From Schistosoma haematobium (lineage: Eukaryota > Platyhelminthes > Trematoda > Strigeidida > Schistosomatidae): 64,000 bases of DNA. Numbering within the stretch: the first letter of the stretch is position 1; every line of letters begins with the position of its first letter. Of this stretch, positions 1 to 11,910 are shown one piece after another. The translations under genes and the position numbers were made by a program. The notes below the pieces were generated by a model, which was not told where the DNA came from, ran no database searches, and saw only the letters and a program-made list of their open reading frames with translations. Location of the stretch: assembly GCF_000699445.3 (NCBI RefSeq), contig NC_067201.1, positions 15,555,501 through 15,619,500 on the forward strand, in the 5' to 3' direction.

Positions 1-555
1 GACTATATAAGGGTCATTCTTGTCGGCAGTAACGCTAATACTGTGATGTAGCCATCCAGCATAGGTCAGAATCTGAGAATATACTGTGTACGTATTCTAC
101 GATGAATTATGTCAGTGGATGGAATTCTAATTTATGTGCTGCGATTTTATCAAGTGTACAGCGAAATAGTGATAGTATGATAGAGTAACATAAAATAAAG
201 ATGGGGACTGTATTGTGATTGCTTTTTTATGAATGGTAAGAAATAACAGTTAATACCACTTAGAAATATCACAGAAAGAAATAATTGACAAGGGGAACAG
301 GAAACAAAATTTCTATTAACCTGTACTGACGCAAGCAACTAATACACATTATGCATATCTCTTAATAAGTATTTTGCTTTGGATTAGTTAGTGACTAAGG
401 ATGAGCACCACCCGACGTATGTTCTTGAAATATAACTAATCTCTCCCTTAAAACTTAATCCCATACAAGAATGACCATCCGATTGTTCACACGTGGGAAA
501 TTTTTTAATCACCGAAATGTTCATTGATTGTGGGAGAAGTGAGAATAATGTTTGA
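1..555. other. Unassigned AT-rich DNA
   Basis: No gene, recognisable repeat or RNA gene is visible. The short open frames have no family resemblance and no splice context. Confidence 0.4.
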
Positions 556-689
556 ATGAAATATAATTACGTAGAAGGTCTTATAACAACCAGAACAAGA
601 TATTGGGTGAAGGAAATAATGTTTCGTTTTCTGTACATAAGTACATTTCAGTTCACTAACTCATTAATAAGAAATCCTTTTCTTGTTAC

Positions 690-1262
690 TTTATCTCAAA
701 TGGCCAGTCTTTCCAACTCAGTGGTCTTGAGCGCTGTTAGAGTTATGAGAACAGTTACCACTTCCCGGTTGCCCACATTGTGGGAGGGTTCTCTGGAGGT
801 ACCTGAAAAGGAAATCGGGTTACGGGTGATCTTAGTGACCTAACAGCAGTGAGCAAGGGACAACTGCTTGGGGTCGGCCACACACGACGTTGTTGTGGGT
901 AATTTTCGTGTTAAATTCGTACTTGTTGAGACCTTACCCCCGGAGACGGATATCCGTGGGATAAGGCGAGGTGTGCATTTTTAGGGTCGGCCTTTTCTGA
1001 CCCCATCCCTTCTTGTGGGAAGGTAGCGCCGCTGTTATACTGGTCTGAAGGAAACACCTTACTCCCGTCACACCTCTGTGTAGTCAGCAGTACGACTTTG
1101 CCTTCGGACCTTGGGTTTGCTGCTTTTAGCCTTACTGCTCTTCAACCGACCTATCTGGTAGGGTAGAACCTTGAGGAACGATTGTTCCAGTCAGTATAGC
1201 TCGATTGGTTCATTACGATAAGCAAGCCCAAACACCACGTCAAGGTAACAGCAACGGTAGGG
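690..1262 (+). repeat. Non-LTR retrotransposon 3' tail, RTE-like
   Basis: This block is much richer in GC than its surroundings and has no coding frame. It runs through GGTCGGCC motifs, a C-rich ACCTTACCCCCGGAG stretch and an ending in CACCACGTCAAGGTAACAG. The style matches the 3' untranslated tails of schistosome RTE-like elements; that assignment rests on recalled family knowledge. A second, more diverged copy of the first 150 bases (TTCCCRGYTGCC, then GGTACCTG-type words, then GTGATCTTRG) lies at 48,470-48,620. The 95-codon open frame across its start is accidental. Boundaries are approximate. Confidence 0.5.
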
Positions 1263-1581
1263 CTTTCCGACTGGAAATCACGAATAGAAATCGATAGTTG
1301 AAGGTCTCAGATATGATAACATAGAACAAACGTTAGCGACATAGATGTGATGTTCCTGTTTATTCCAAGACATTGATACTGTTAGTATAGTTTCTTTCTA
1401 ATGTTTCGAATTGCGCTAGATCGCATTAATGTACTAACAGGTCTTATTATACACTGTAAGTGGTGATGCTTTAGGATCATGAAATAGACTAAATTAGCTT
1501 TATCGTTGCGAAAAATATAAATCTATAGTTTATAGGGCTTTGAAACAAACTAACAAACTGAATGTTGTATAATAGTTAAAT

Positions 1582-2370
1582 GGGCGAGACTTTAATTTAT
1601 GGACGAGCCAATCAGAAGCGTTTTAAAGATTTCAAGGTTACGGCGCCAACTCCAGTGCTTTATGCTAACGTACGATGGGTTCATAACGAATTTTGTAGAA
1701 AACATGATAACTGAGCGGCTATAACAAACAAAACGGCGAGACTATAATTTGTGAACGAATCAATCAGGCATAAGATAATAGATCTCGGATTTTAATGCGA
1801 AAGCCTTTCATCCTTTTGATTAAATAAACTCCTGGCATTATAGCTGATGTCAGTTCGTGATGAAGACCGCATATATAACTCCTAAATACGGCAAATTATG
1901 ACAACTATCACGAACTGGATAATAAAAGCACCAGTAACACTGGTTGCAGCCAGGTACTACAATATATTCGGATGACTGGAGAGCGTACAGACTCCTACAT
2001 AGGCTTGGTTATGTGCATCGTGTCATTGTCCAGAAGTAGCATTTTGTGTACTCAACAGCTGAAGTACACATAAACAATATTAGAACTATGTAGTCGAGGC
2101 TGAAAGGGTTTTTGAGACTTTATCATGGCTCCAGAGGCCGACTATTATGTGGCTGTATGGATGATTTCCTCTACTGCAGGCTTTACGATTTCACAACCTC
2201 AGAACCTCTTTCTAACCTTGACAAGTTTTTGAACCACGTATAAGAAGTGTATCCACTTTATTTCCCTGGTTTTGTATAATATATTTTTACAAACTGTTTG
2301 CCGATTGACTAACATTTTCCAAGGTCACTTAAGATTCGTTCAAAGGTCGTCCATAAATTACAGTCTCGCC
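1582..2370. repeat. Repeated motif GGCGAGACT-TAATTT-GACGA, two direct and one inverted
   Basis: A motif of about 35 bases occurs at 1,582-1,615 and 1,734-1,768 in the same orientation, the second followed by CAATCAG. It recurs inverted at 2,345-2,370, where the plus strand reads GTCCATAAATTACAGTCTCG. The outer copies bracket about 790 bp with no coding frame. They could be terminal inverted repeats of a small element or scattered pieces of a promoter-like LTR region. No target duplication could be assigned. Confidence 0.45.
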
Positions 2371-2399
2371 GTTAAATGTCTTAGAAACTTGCCTTAAAC

Positions 2400-4440
2400 A
2401 ACTCATTCCATAGTCTCTTCGATCGACCAGCTTTGAAGTGAGGATCCTGTGTTAATTCTCGGACACCATCATCACATCGAACCATATGCTTATCATCCGT
2501 CGAGTTATACAAATACTGATTTGACTCAGCATGTTGTACAAGTGACTAAAGAACACGAAAATATTAAGTGTTAGTTGTTTGACGTGTGTACTACTGAAGG
2601 GGTGAAAAATGATTTGACGAAAATTACATGAATGCAAATAAGTTCGTCGATAATGTGGTCACGAACGATACAGAGTCACTCAAGAAATTATTTGCTTTCT
2701 ACTTTTATTGAAGGATTTCATGATATCCTAACAAACAGGTAGTTACATCAAATGATAGCGCTAATAATCATAACATAATCAGTATCTTCGAAACGTTTTG
2801 AAAATCCAACACCAGGGTACTTGTTACAATAATCTTACCTGTCATTCAGTAAACAAGTAGTTAAATGTCTTCTTAACAAAAGATAGAGCAAAACTTTATA
2901 TTTCTAATGAATTCTGAAGATTATTTGTATTGACCAGAACAAACTTAGTAATTGATGTACAGTCCAAACATATGTGACAAAGTTAAGTCAAACAGTACTT
3001 ATTCAGCGTTGCAACAAAATTCAAAGAATCAAGGTGTCTAGCTACTATGAAGTTATTTTCATCAACTGAAATTAATTAACAACTAAAAAGCAATTATGTA
3101 GCTTTTTGTGTTAATAGAAACCTTGATTTGTTTACACACAACATTCTTAGTGCCATGAAGCACTAAAACATCATATAAAGGAGATGGCAATTACCTAAAG
3201 AAATGGTAAAGTTATGAGATAGTAACATACGCTACCGAACGGTAGCAGTAATTACATCCAGTTGCCAATGTGTGTTGCACTACAATAATCAACGACTAAC
3301 GGGAAACCAAGGTATATCATTAGGTCTGAGGGGCCAGACTTTATCAGCGTACGGAAAAATGTATGCCTGACAGGCTGTAACAGCGCCGAATTCGTTTTAC
3401 ATGCAGTGCTACTACCATTGCCACTACGATGTCGATACCAATAAAAACTACGAGAATAAGACTTTCCAGTACTTCCGTCAACAATTGGAATCTCAAATCT
3501 TGGAAACCTGGGACGCCAATTATTAAGTGAATACATTCCATTGTGATCACAACATACAGTTCCAGCAACTTATATCAGACAATGGTTTGGTGATTTCTTG
3601 TTACTATTTAATGCAACTTGTGCATATCGCCATTCAATCATCCGATAAGACTACAGCGTTTATAGTTATTTAAAGAGCATTTACTACTTCTCGGGAGATC
3701 TACCACAAAAGTAAGACAGCTTGATTCAGAAAATAGGCAAACGAAAGACATAAATAATTTACCGACAGATCATCAAACTCCAACGAAGGTCTTTTGCGCT
3801 GTGCTTTATCCCCAAATACATAGGAATAGCTCTGTGATGTTAAAAGAGCACTTTTAGTTTTCTACAACATAATATAACACAAGTAAACTAATACCGTCTT
3901 CTTCTCATCCAAAAGTGATATAGGCAAGCGAGTTTGACGTAAAATGATTTCGTAGGGATTTCGGATCTTCATCGCTTCTTTGAAACTTTGTAACGTATCT
4001 TGACTTATAACACGTGTATTGCCTAAATACGCCTATTAGTTGCAAGAGCCAACCCACCAAACCATCGTCTATTAGGCTCGACCCGTGCAACTGTACCGGA
4101 GGGTAGAGTTGACTGAAAAGGTGCAGGGCGAACTATTTTCCCATTTTTGTTCCTACGTCAACATCGTACAAGTAAGCCATACAAACCTTTTGGCCTTGAA
4201 ATTACGGTACATATTAAGTCGCTTAATAGTAGCCTTAGTTCGCATTGTACTTCCCTTGGGCTGTTTTTCTCTATCTACACAAGTGAAGCATTTTATTTTA
4301 CACATTACCTGGGTTAAGTGAATGTTTCGCATGACTAATAGCGTTCTTAAATTTACATTTGACCATTTTGTGATGTAGTTCACGTAACGTGATGTTTTAA
4401 GAAACCCTCCCTCTAGTTACAAACTATCCGTGAAAAAGCA
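2400..4440. other. Unassigned DNA
   Basis: Several open frames of 60-94 codons overlap on opposite strands at 3,252-3,568 and 4,085-4,383. None resembles a family I know and none has a supporting splice context. Nothing else is recognised. Confidence 0.35.
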
Positions 4441-4455
4441 TGCATATAGTGGTCA

Positions 4456-4461
4456 TTTATT
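4456..4461 (-). terminator. Poly(A) signal AATAAA of the PLAC8-like gene
   Basis: On the minus strand AATAAA lies 85 bases beyond the stop codon of the PLAC8-type gene. That is a suitable position for 3' end formation of a short mRNA. Confidence 0.55.
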
Positions 4462-4546
4462 GTATATATTTTCTATCAGTTAATCATATTTTTATATGTT
4501 CATTTTTTAATATCTATAACCAGTCCATATGTACTTATGATCATTA

Positions 4547-4957
4547 TCAATTTTCACTTTCCGCAACTGATCCTGATTTAGAAGTATCTGGATAGTCAAA
4601 TTTATTTTCTCTGAGCTCACGCAGCATCTGAGTCATTGCACAGCAAGGTAAGATACATGCAATGCAACAGTCCAAACATATTGATCCACGTATCCCACGT
4701 CTGCGTCGAAACGATTTTCTGGAACACCCTAATATGGGACCCCAGCAACAACATGAGAATATTGACATGATATAGGCGTATAAGTACGAAAAAGGACGCC
4801 GAATTCTGGTTGTGTCTTTGACTATTTCCTCAAATGCGCATATTGGCATAAGACAAATAAAACAAAAAGTTCCACAGCCTTGAGCTGTACAACATGTCCC
4901 ACATAGATTGTAAATAAATTTTGGAGGTTTGTCAACAGAGTCATCAATTCCTCCCAT
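4547..4957 (-). CDS. PLAC8-family cysteine-rich protein
   Basis: The intact frame encodes 136 residues from an ATG in a single exon. The protein is about 15% cysteine, with CGTCC near residue 19, a GCGTFCFICLMPIC stretch at residues 27-40, a CCC run at 69-71 and a C-terminal signature: basic RRRRGIRGS (84-92), then CLDCC (94-98), PCC (104-106) and QMLRELREN (110-118). The order of GS-C, a short Cys-rich loop, PC-C, then Q-hydrophobic-RELK/R is the PLAC8 (DUF614) pattern. Members are usually membrane-associated and are linked to cell size, metal resistance or lysosomal roles in other animals and plants. Two hydrophobic stretches (31-41 and 58-78) fit membrane association. The specific role here is unknown. 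The acidic Ser-rich tail is ordinary. Flanks are repeats, so no neighbour informs function. Confidence 0.8.
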   Translation of the reverse strand: MGGIDDSVDKPPKFIYNLCGTCCTAQGCGTFCFICLMPICAFEEIVKDTTRIRRPFSYLYAYIMSIFSCCCWGPILGCSRKSFRRRRGIRGSICLDCCIACILPCCAMTQMLRELRENKFDYPDTSKSGSVAESEN

Positions 4958-4959
4958 GT

Positions 4960-5710
4960 AATCGTTAGTTGTCAGTGCAGAAAGCTCACTAACTTCTCAA
5001 GAATTATTAATCAGGTATATTCACACAGCTCGTATTTATAAATAGAATTCTCTAAAGGTTTGAAAAATGGGTCGATAAATGTTGATTTGAACTATTTTGC
5101 CTCACGTGACTGTGGCTATTAACTCTAAATCAGACTTATATTGTCTTTATATAACGCAAACAAAGCATAATGTATCAACCTCATCTATGAGACCATGCCG
5201 GATTATTCAAGACTATTGTGATTTATGTTTTCCGGATGACTGCTCAATGTATCCGTGTATAAGTGTACATATCCAACGATATTTGTTAGATGAATTTTGT
5301 TGATGCTGAGCACTTAAGGAAACGACCTCAAGATCTGAAAACCCTAGTCGCTAAAAACTGTATGGCATTTGGAATTGTTGTCAGATATTTGATCACATGT
5401 TTGTTGTGAGTATATGGATATATAAAGACAGCAAGTTTGTTTGCTGATAGGTTCAAAGAAACTGAACGCTTACTATCAATTCTTAAAAGTTTTTCGTTAT
5501 TACACTCAAAAAACGCTAATATTAGCCAGTTAATTAAACCAGATTAAATGTGGAACTGGATATTATTGAACTCATCCAAGGCTTTCTAATGAATACCATG
5601 GTCTGTATGCTTCTCATCATTGTTTTTTTCTAGGTAGGCTTTGTAATACGAAGCAGCTGACCATGTGCAACTGCAACATGATACTGGCAATGCACAATTT
5701 TTATGAGTAC
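4960..5710. other. Upstream region of the PLAC8-like gene, unassigned
   Basis: This stretch should contain the promoter and 5' leader of the minus-strand PLAC8-like gene. No TATA box or other site can be singled out with confidence. The 68-codon plus-strand frame at 5,097 has no family resemblance. Confidence 0.3.
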
Positions 5711-5714
5711 ATAC

Positions 5715-6150
5715 CTCTCCAAACTATAACTGCACAAATATTTATCCTAGCGTCATATCTTACTGCAATAATAAGTTAATTTTTCTTAATTATTTTGTAT
5801 TTTCTATTTTTTTTACTAATTTGACGATACATACATAGTCGTTTATTCCTGTTCTGTGTTCATAAACACGCCTATTAAACTATTCGCGTATTTCACGTCT
5901 TCTTTATTTCTATTCCCTTATTTCCTCCATTTCCTTTTTTAAACTCAATTCAATATTCTTCTCAATTACACAGACCTGATTTATTATTAATAATATTCTG
6001 CTATTATCACTCTATTTTTTTAAATATGGCAGGCATAATGCTAACATTATTGAAACTTGTGTATTATTGCATTTTTGAAGAAACCCAAAATGGCTTCTTC
6101 ACAACACTTATGTACCCATAAGATGTTTGTGAATAATAATAATAATAAAC
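5715..6150 (-). repeat. Dispersed repeat R1, copy 1 (inverted relative to 15.3 kb)
   Basis: About 430 bases are the reverse complement of 15,340-15,790. Shared words include CTCCAAACTAT, GACTGCAC, CAATAATAAGTTA, the run around CTTGTGTATTATTGCATTT and the AAGAAGCCATTTTG box. One edge is an AAT microsatellite at 6,136-6,150, which suggests a retrotransposed 3' tail. No coding frame is present. The two copies look about 75-80% identical by eye. Confidence 0.7.
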
Positions 6151-7180
6151 TTATGCAAATCTTTTGAGAAAACCATGAACTCCTTTGAGTTTAAATCTGA
6201 GAGTATAAGCCGATGTCTGCTTAATTAACATGTCCATCGTAAACCATCACAATTTGTTCTGTGATGCAGGATTCACGTGTTAAATGAGTCACGAAAAATT
6301 TCTGCTTTCAAGACATTTTTTTGTTGTGCCTGAATATAATATATCGGCTAATCTGTCTCTTCAGTCTCTGCCAAAAGAAAGTAATTTTAAAATCTTAAGT
6401 GACTTATGAAATCCTAATGATCTTAGTGTCTTCATGAGAAGTTGGATGACATAACTGACAGTTACATATTTACTATTTAAATGCCGACGAAAATGGTAAG
6501 GGTCAACAGTACTGAAACATAGTGGATAAAAACGGCTTGAGTCAATGAAACATAACGCGCAGAGATGAATAGACGGCATAATTTGGCCTGTGAAGTAGTG
6601 ATTATATTCCTAGCACTTTTTATCCTGCCCTCTTGAAAAAACTGAAAACACAGGATGAACTGCACATCAGTTCGAAGTGAACTAATCCAGCGCGCCAACA
6701 CAGTGTGATTTTAGCATAGGGGCATGTAATTTAGTCAGTTTCATCATTCTGAAAGTTACAAAGCCTTTTATTATTTTTAGTTTTAATTAAGGTCTCTTAC
6801 GTTTATTCTTTATCTTCCATTACTCATCACCATAAGTGTGCTGACCAGTATTCACAGGTATTTATATAACAATAATGAGGGAGATATTTAGGTTACTGGT
6901 TACTGATGAGACATAATCTAAGTATCTGGGAGCTCGAAATATTTACGATCCGACCATTCGAAAGCACAGAAGATTGTATTCAGCAAAGCTTCTTAGGGAG
7001 TCCATGGAGTACCCTAAACGCTTATATTCATAAATTAACCAGGGGAATAAGAGAAAATGCAGAATCCCAGCACGATGATAAAACAGTATTAATACATCAC
7101 TAGAGGGGAGCGATCATGGTAAATTCCAGGTATCCTCAAATTACTTTAGAAATGTATATACTGTGAAGATGCTCCTCCTC
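6151..7180. other. Unassigned AT-rich DNA
   Basis: There is no recognisable gene or repeat. The minus-strand frames at 6,361-6,701 overlap each other and show no conserved motif. Confidence 0.3.
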
Positions 7181-7199
7181 TCGATTCATACAACTTCCT

Positions 7200-7652
7200 C
7201 CATACGCACTCTGGACAGTGACTCCTAAAGAACTCGATGTTTTGGGTCTGCTAAGTATGCTTAATTTAAGTAAATCGGTGGTACCCGATGAAACGCATTC
7301 TAAGTTGTTGAAGGAATTAGAATATTTTTTCTCAAATTTACTAAGCATATGTTTAAATATATGTCCGCCACCCAGGGTTGATTACCAAAAGGCTAGAGGA
7401 ATGCTATACAAGTCGTACCTTTAAAACAGAGACGAGACATGAATCTAAGAATTATCGGTCAGCAAGCCTAACCAGTCCGGTTGTTAAAATTTTAGAAAAT
7501 CTTTTTTGGAAAAAGTTATGTAAGTATCCAGACAAAAAGCGGATCCTTTCTGGAGAGCATCGTGCCTTTAGAACAGATTATTCTTGTTTCACAGACCCAA
7601 TAATAGCCCATGAAAGTTTATGCGCTCTTAAAGATCATCGGCGGCCTGCTTG
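7200..7652 (+). pseudogene. Fragment of a non-LTR reverse transcriptase
   Basis: Two overlapping frames (7,218-7,424 and 7,378-7,653) together show the N-terminal RT blocks: a K-S-x-x-P-D-x-x-x-x-K-L-L-K-E-L region, then NYRSASLTSPVVKILENL, where families usually have NYRPVSLTSxVxKxLE. The frame changes between them and catalytic motifs A and C are missing. It ends abruptly where the 5' region of the next element begins, so this looks like an older element truncated or interrupted by a later insertion. Confidence 0.65.
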
Positions 7653-7729
7653 AATATCTGGGCTACCTGTTTCTGCCATCTGATTATTTCAACAAGTTAT
7701 CTGTTTTTCCTTTGTTTTAACTTATAATT

Positions 7730-8974
7730 ATGTCCATTAATCGCATAACCTTTTCAGGCGCTTCTATGAAAAGCCTACGACCTTTCGCTACACAAGTTAC
7801 AAAAAAGTACTATAAAAGGCATCGTGGTGGTTGGCAGCATGCGTTAAAGAGAATGAACATTAACCGTATGTCGATTCCGGAGCTGCTAAATTCTAACTGC
7901 CGATCACTAATCAACAAAGTGGACTATCTGCAATTCCTACTTGGTCAAAATACGTATCGTCATTGTGGTGTCATCACAATTCAAGAATCTCGGTTGAATG
8001 ATTTACAGGATGACTGCCTTGTATCACTACGAGATTTTAAAATTTATCGTCAGGATCGATCGAACAATAAAAAGAGGTGTGGTGGCGGTGTAGCTACGTT
8101 TGTAAACATAAACTGGTGTCGATCTTCGTTTGTGTGTTTTAAGTTTTCAAATGACTTTATCGACTGTCTAACTCTAAGATGTCGTCCAAAACATCTGAAT
8201 AAATACAAATATGTTTATGTTACCAATATCTACGTGACTCCAGATTGCACATCATCTGCACTATCTGTTTTCGCTGACGAATTCACTGAGTTCGCTGTTA
8301 CTGCCTTCAGTGATTCACTTTCAATTGTATGTGGTGATTTCAATTCATGTGACTGTAGCTTCCTTACGTCACTAGGTCACCAAAATGTAGTGGATTTTCC
8401 TACCCGCCTGGATGCTCATCTAGACTTCGTCTTCATTAATGATGTGGGTATATATGCGACTCGTAAACGTGCTCCATTGTCTAGCTCGGATCAATGTATA
8501 ATTCGTGTTCTACCTAAAGTATATGGAAAGCATGGGAAGAGTACACTCCTACGTCAAACCAGGAAAGTCAAATATAAGAATTACTCAGAAGAAAATATCC
8601 GAAATCTGAAAAACATGTCTCATACGACTAACTGGGAATTATTTACAGATGACTCACTGAAAAACACTACTGATGTTATCACTTGTTACCTTAAATTCTG
8701 TTTTGATATTTGTTGTCCCACTGAAACCATTTGTGTGCGTTTTGATCGACTTACATCTTCACAACTAAAACGACCACGGAGGACGAAAGAAAGAATGTAC
8801 AAGGAGAAGAACTCTAATGAAGTTCGTAAGCTAAATGGTCTGATAAACCTAGAGATTAGACGTCTCAACTGTATGTTTACTCAAAAACCCTTGCTTGCAA
8901 AAACTCTCCAAGTATGTGGAAATTCTTTAAAGAACTTACAGGTGACAGAAAGTTTAGAAGCGATAACCAGCTGA
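7730..8974 (+). pseudogene. APE-type endonuclease domain of the CR1-like element
   Basis: The 414-codon frame holds the endonuclease blocks in order: NCRSL (residues 56-60), IQESRL with the metal-binding Glu (84-89), GDFNS (202-206), LDFVF (231-235) and SSDQ (252-255). SSDQ stands where active enzymes have SDH, so the last catalytic residue is substituted. The domain nicks target DNA to prime reverse transcription. The frame shifts near its end into the RT region. The exact start is uncertain because the first 45 residues overlap leader sequence shared with a second copy. Confidence 0.75.
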
Positions 8975-10524
8975 ATGTTTGTGACTTAAATAAGTCTTTT
9001 GTACGTCAGTCATCTGATGTGATGCTCCCTCTATCCACGTGTTTAAAAAATAGCTGTGTTCCTACTTTCACTGAAACTGATGTACGAGGATGTCTCCAGT
9101 CGCTTAATTCATCTCGATGTTTGGGACCTGATGGTATCCCAAACATCCTTTTTTAAAAATGTGCTGACGTTCTATATCATCCGTTCACAACTATATTTAA
9201 CAGATCCTTCTCATCTAATCTCATACCGAAAATGTGGAGAAAGATGAAGATAATTCCTGTACCCAAGAAAGCATTTGGTGATAAGAATGTAAAATTTAGA
9301 CCTAATGCAATAACTTCACCCTTGCTCAAAACCATGGGAAAATTATTAATACTTCCACTTCAGCCTGCGATAATAGAGCATACTGACCCATACCAGTATG
9401 CATACAGGCGCAAAAGAAGCACTTTAGATGCTGTTGCAGTTCTGCATCACAACATAGTGTTCAACTTAGAAAAGGGTAAGAACTATGTTCGATGTGCTTT
9501 TCTGGACTATACTTCAGCTTTTGACTTTATACCAAGACAACGTTTACTTAACAAGTTAATCAGGGTCAACACTGACAGCTGGATAACCAACTGGCTATGT
9601 TCCTACCTCTCTGGAAGGGAACGGTACACTGTGTTTGGAGGAAAGTGTTCAGAGTCTCTTCTGTCTCATGAAGGGGTACCACCAGGAGCCGTTCTTTCAC
9701 CTCTTCTTTTCTCGTTTTATCTGCATGATCTGCCGTCTTCCACAGAAAACACTTTTGTGAAATATGCGGATGACCTCACTGTATGTATGCCTATATCTTC
9801 CTCTTTACATCCCATAGAAATGAATGAGTTTTTGTCTCGTATTGATTGTTGGTCTGTTGGTAATGGTCTCATACTTGATCCGTCTAAATGTCAAGCTGTT
9901 AACTTTAGCATGAGACATGAACGGAATATAAACACTATTTTGAGATCCCATAATGCTTGTACCATCGGAGACTCTGATAAACACAGTGTCGAAGGTCAAT
10001 TATTTTGGTGTCACCTTTTCCTCTGATCTGTCTTGGTCTTCCCACGTTTTATTGTTATCAAAGAGGGTTTTCCGTCTGACCTACTACATAAAGAGATTGC
10101 ATGCTCTTGGAATTACTCGTCATTTACTCTTACAATCTGTCAATTCTTGCATATTACCTATTATTCTTTACTGTTCTTCATTATTCTTTCCCGGGCTTTT
10201 GAGAAAAGACTTTGCTGTATTGCGAAGAGTGCTGAAGGCAGTTAGCAAGATGTGTGGTAATCTTTCGAGGTCATAATTAATATGGTTGTGGATAGACATT
10301 TAAAATCATGCAAACTCCTGGCAGGTGTTATTTTATCAGATACTAGCCATCCCCTTCACTTTTATCTTTCTCCTTGTATATCTTCTGGTAGAACGAGACG
10401 TAATTACATTAAAATCCATGCACGCAAGGAAAAGTATAAAAGTTCTATAATACCTTACCTAGCAAATATACTCTGTGACGAACAGGTTGTTAGAATTAAC
10501 CTAGTCGATAACTTGTATTCTTAA
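8914..10524 (+). pseudogene. Reverse transcriptase and C-terminal region of the CR1-like element
   Basis: Frames at 8,914-9,156, 9,232-10,026, 9,953-10,276 and 10,282-10,524 continue one another. The 264-codon frame carries motif A as LDYTSAFD (91-98), the GVPPGAVLSPLLF block (148-160) and the catalytic YADD (178-181). The next frame has NYFGVTFSSDLSW, the usual connection region. Catalytic aspartates survive but at least three frame breaks separate the parts, so no single polyprotein can be made. Confidence 0.8.
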
Positions 10525-11154
10525 TATGTCCTTAATTTTAAAAAGTTTGTACAGTTTTTTGGGTTTTTTTCTTTTTTTCTTTTTTTTAAAAAACCTTTTT
10601 TTATTTCTTTTTGTATTTGTTACTGCCTTTTTGTTAGTTGTTCAGTAAGTAACCTTATTAGGGCTTTCGACGAAGTTCGTTATCCGAGCTAAGTTATATC
10701 GGGATAGTAGGCAAACTACTTATGAGGGTAAACGTATTCAACAGTGAGTACGGGTGAACTCGAATGTATACAGTTGAAAAGCTGTGCTTGGTAGAGTATT
10801 TCAGGGGATATTTTTAAAGCCAGAGTTGTTCCTCATAAATATAAATGACTTTCCCAGTCTCATATCATAATCGGTTTCGTTACATGATGATAGTGTCAAA
10901 GTATAGACAGTATTGCGAAATAGTGATAGTTCGGAGCGTAAAAATGACATGGAGAAATTATATGACTGATCTAAAACTTGACAGTTGACGATAAATTCTT
11001 CCGAATGCATTGTGATGCACATTAGTCACCACAGTACAAATACATACACTGTTAATAACATTTAAGTTTCTGTTGTCGAGACACAATAAACTAACAGTTG
11101 TTGTAGGCCAAGACTTGGAAATTACTTCAAACTGCCTTGCAATAAGCACCTGGT

Positions 11155-11430
11155 GACCTGCTTGAATATCTGGGTTACCTGTTCTTGTCGTGTAGATATT
11201 TCAGGATGTTGTCAGTTTTTCATATCTTCAAACACATCACATCGTATAACCCATTCAGGTGCGTGTATAGAAAGTCTACGATCTCTGGCCATACAAGCTA
11301 TAATAAAGTACCACCATCAAAAACATAGTGGTGGCTGTCAATATGCATGGAAAGAATGAACATTATTCAAACACTGATTCCTGAACTGTTAACACCTAAC
11401 TGGCGATATTTATCATCAGTATCGATAAAG
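11155..11430 (+). repeat. Truncated 5' leader copy of the CR1-like element
   Basis: The sequence starting CTGCTTGAATATCTGGG matches the leader at 7,653-7,920, including the region just before the endonuclease (GAATGAACATTA, then CTAACTG-CGAT). The match stops near 11,430, a few codons into the endonuclease. This is a second, older copy of the same family, truncated at its 3' side and abutting a different element. Confidence 0.6.
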
Positions 11431-11910
11431 ATGTAATTGTTCTGCGATGTGTTTTCTCCCTTTTGAACAAGGTTTGTAAGCAGCTGACCCTCATTTGTTT
11501 TTAATGATATCATGTTTTGAAGTCCTTACAAAAGAAGATGTGTCCCCTCGAGGTGCATTTCTTTGTCCGAGCTTACAATAAGATATTTGTAACGTATGTA
11601 TGCATAAATTTAGGATCTCCGGATAAGTTATGGATGAGGCATTCAAACGTTTGGGGGATCTTCTTAGACTGAAGTGTGGTCATGATCCATTGCTTCGCAC
11701 CAACCGCATACTTTTAAAATCACCGGAGGTGATTTTGATCTGCCAAAAATTACATGAGGCTTGACTCCGGTACCAGGTAGATATAACAAGCTAGTTGAAA
11801 CACTAGAAATTTGTGGATGGGTTCAACAGGTTCGAAAACCGACCAGAGGGAATAATATACTTGATTTAATGTTCACAATCAATATAGACTCTATCTCAGT
11901 GCATATCAGT

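Larger units (their letters stand above)
7653..10740 (+). mobile_element. CR1/Jockey-like non-LTR retrotransposon (degenerate)
   Basis: The 5' leader (from about 7,653), an APE-type endonuclease, a reverse transcriptase, a C-terminal region and an AT-rich 3' tail are in order. The reading frame breaks at about 8,930-8,974, at 9,156, at 10,026 and near 10,276, so the element is dead as it stands. The leader is shared with 11,155-11,420. The 3' tail after 10,524 contains a long T-rich stretch, then a GC-richer TTCGACGAAGTTCG word. Target-site duplications could not be identified, and both ends are approximate. Confidence 0.8.

Noticed and set aside
556..843. 95-codon frame on the plus strand
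   Set aside because: It runs into a block repeated at 48.5 kb and has no family resemblance; it is an accident inside a repeat tail.
3252..3568. Overlapping minus-strand frames of 94 and 74 codons
   Set aside because: The two frames cover the same DNA in different phases and neither shows a conserved motif or codon bias.
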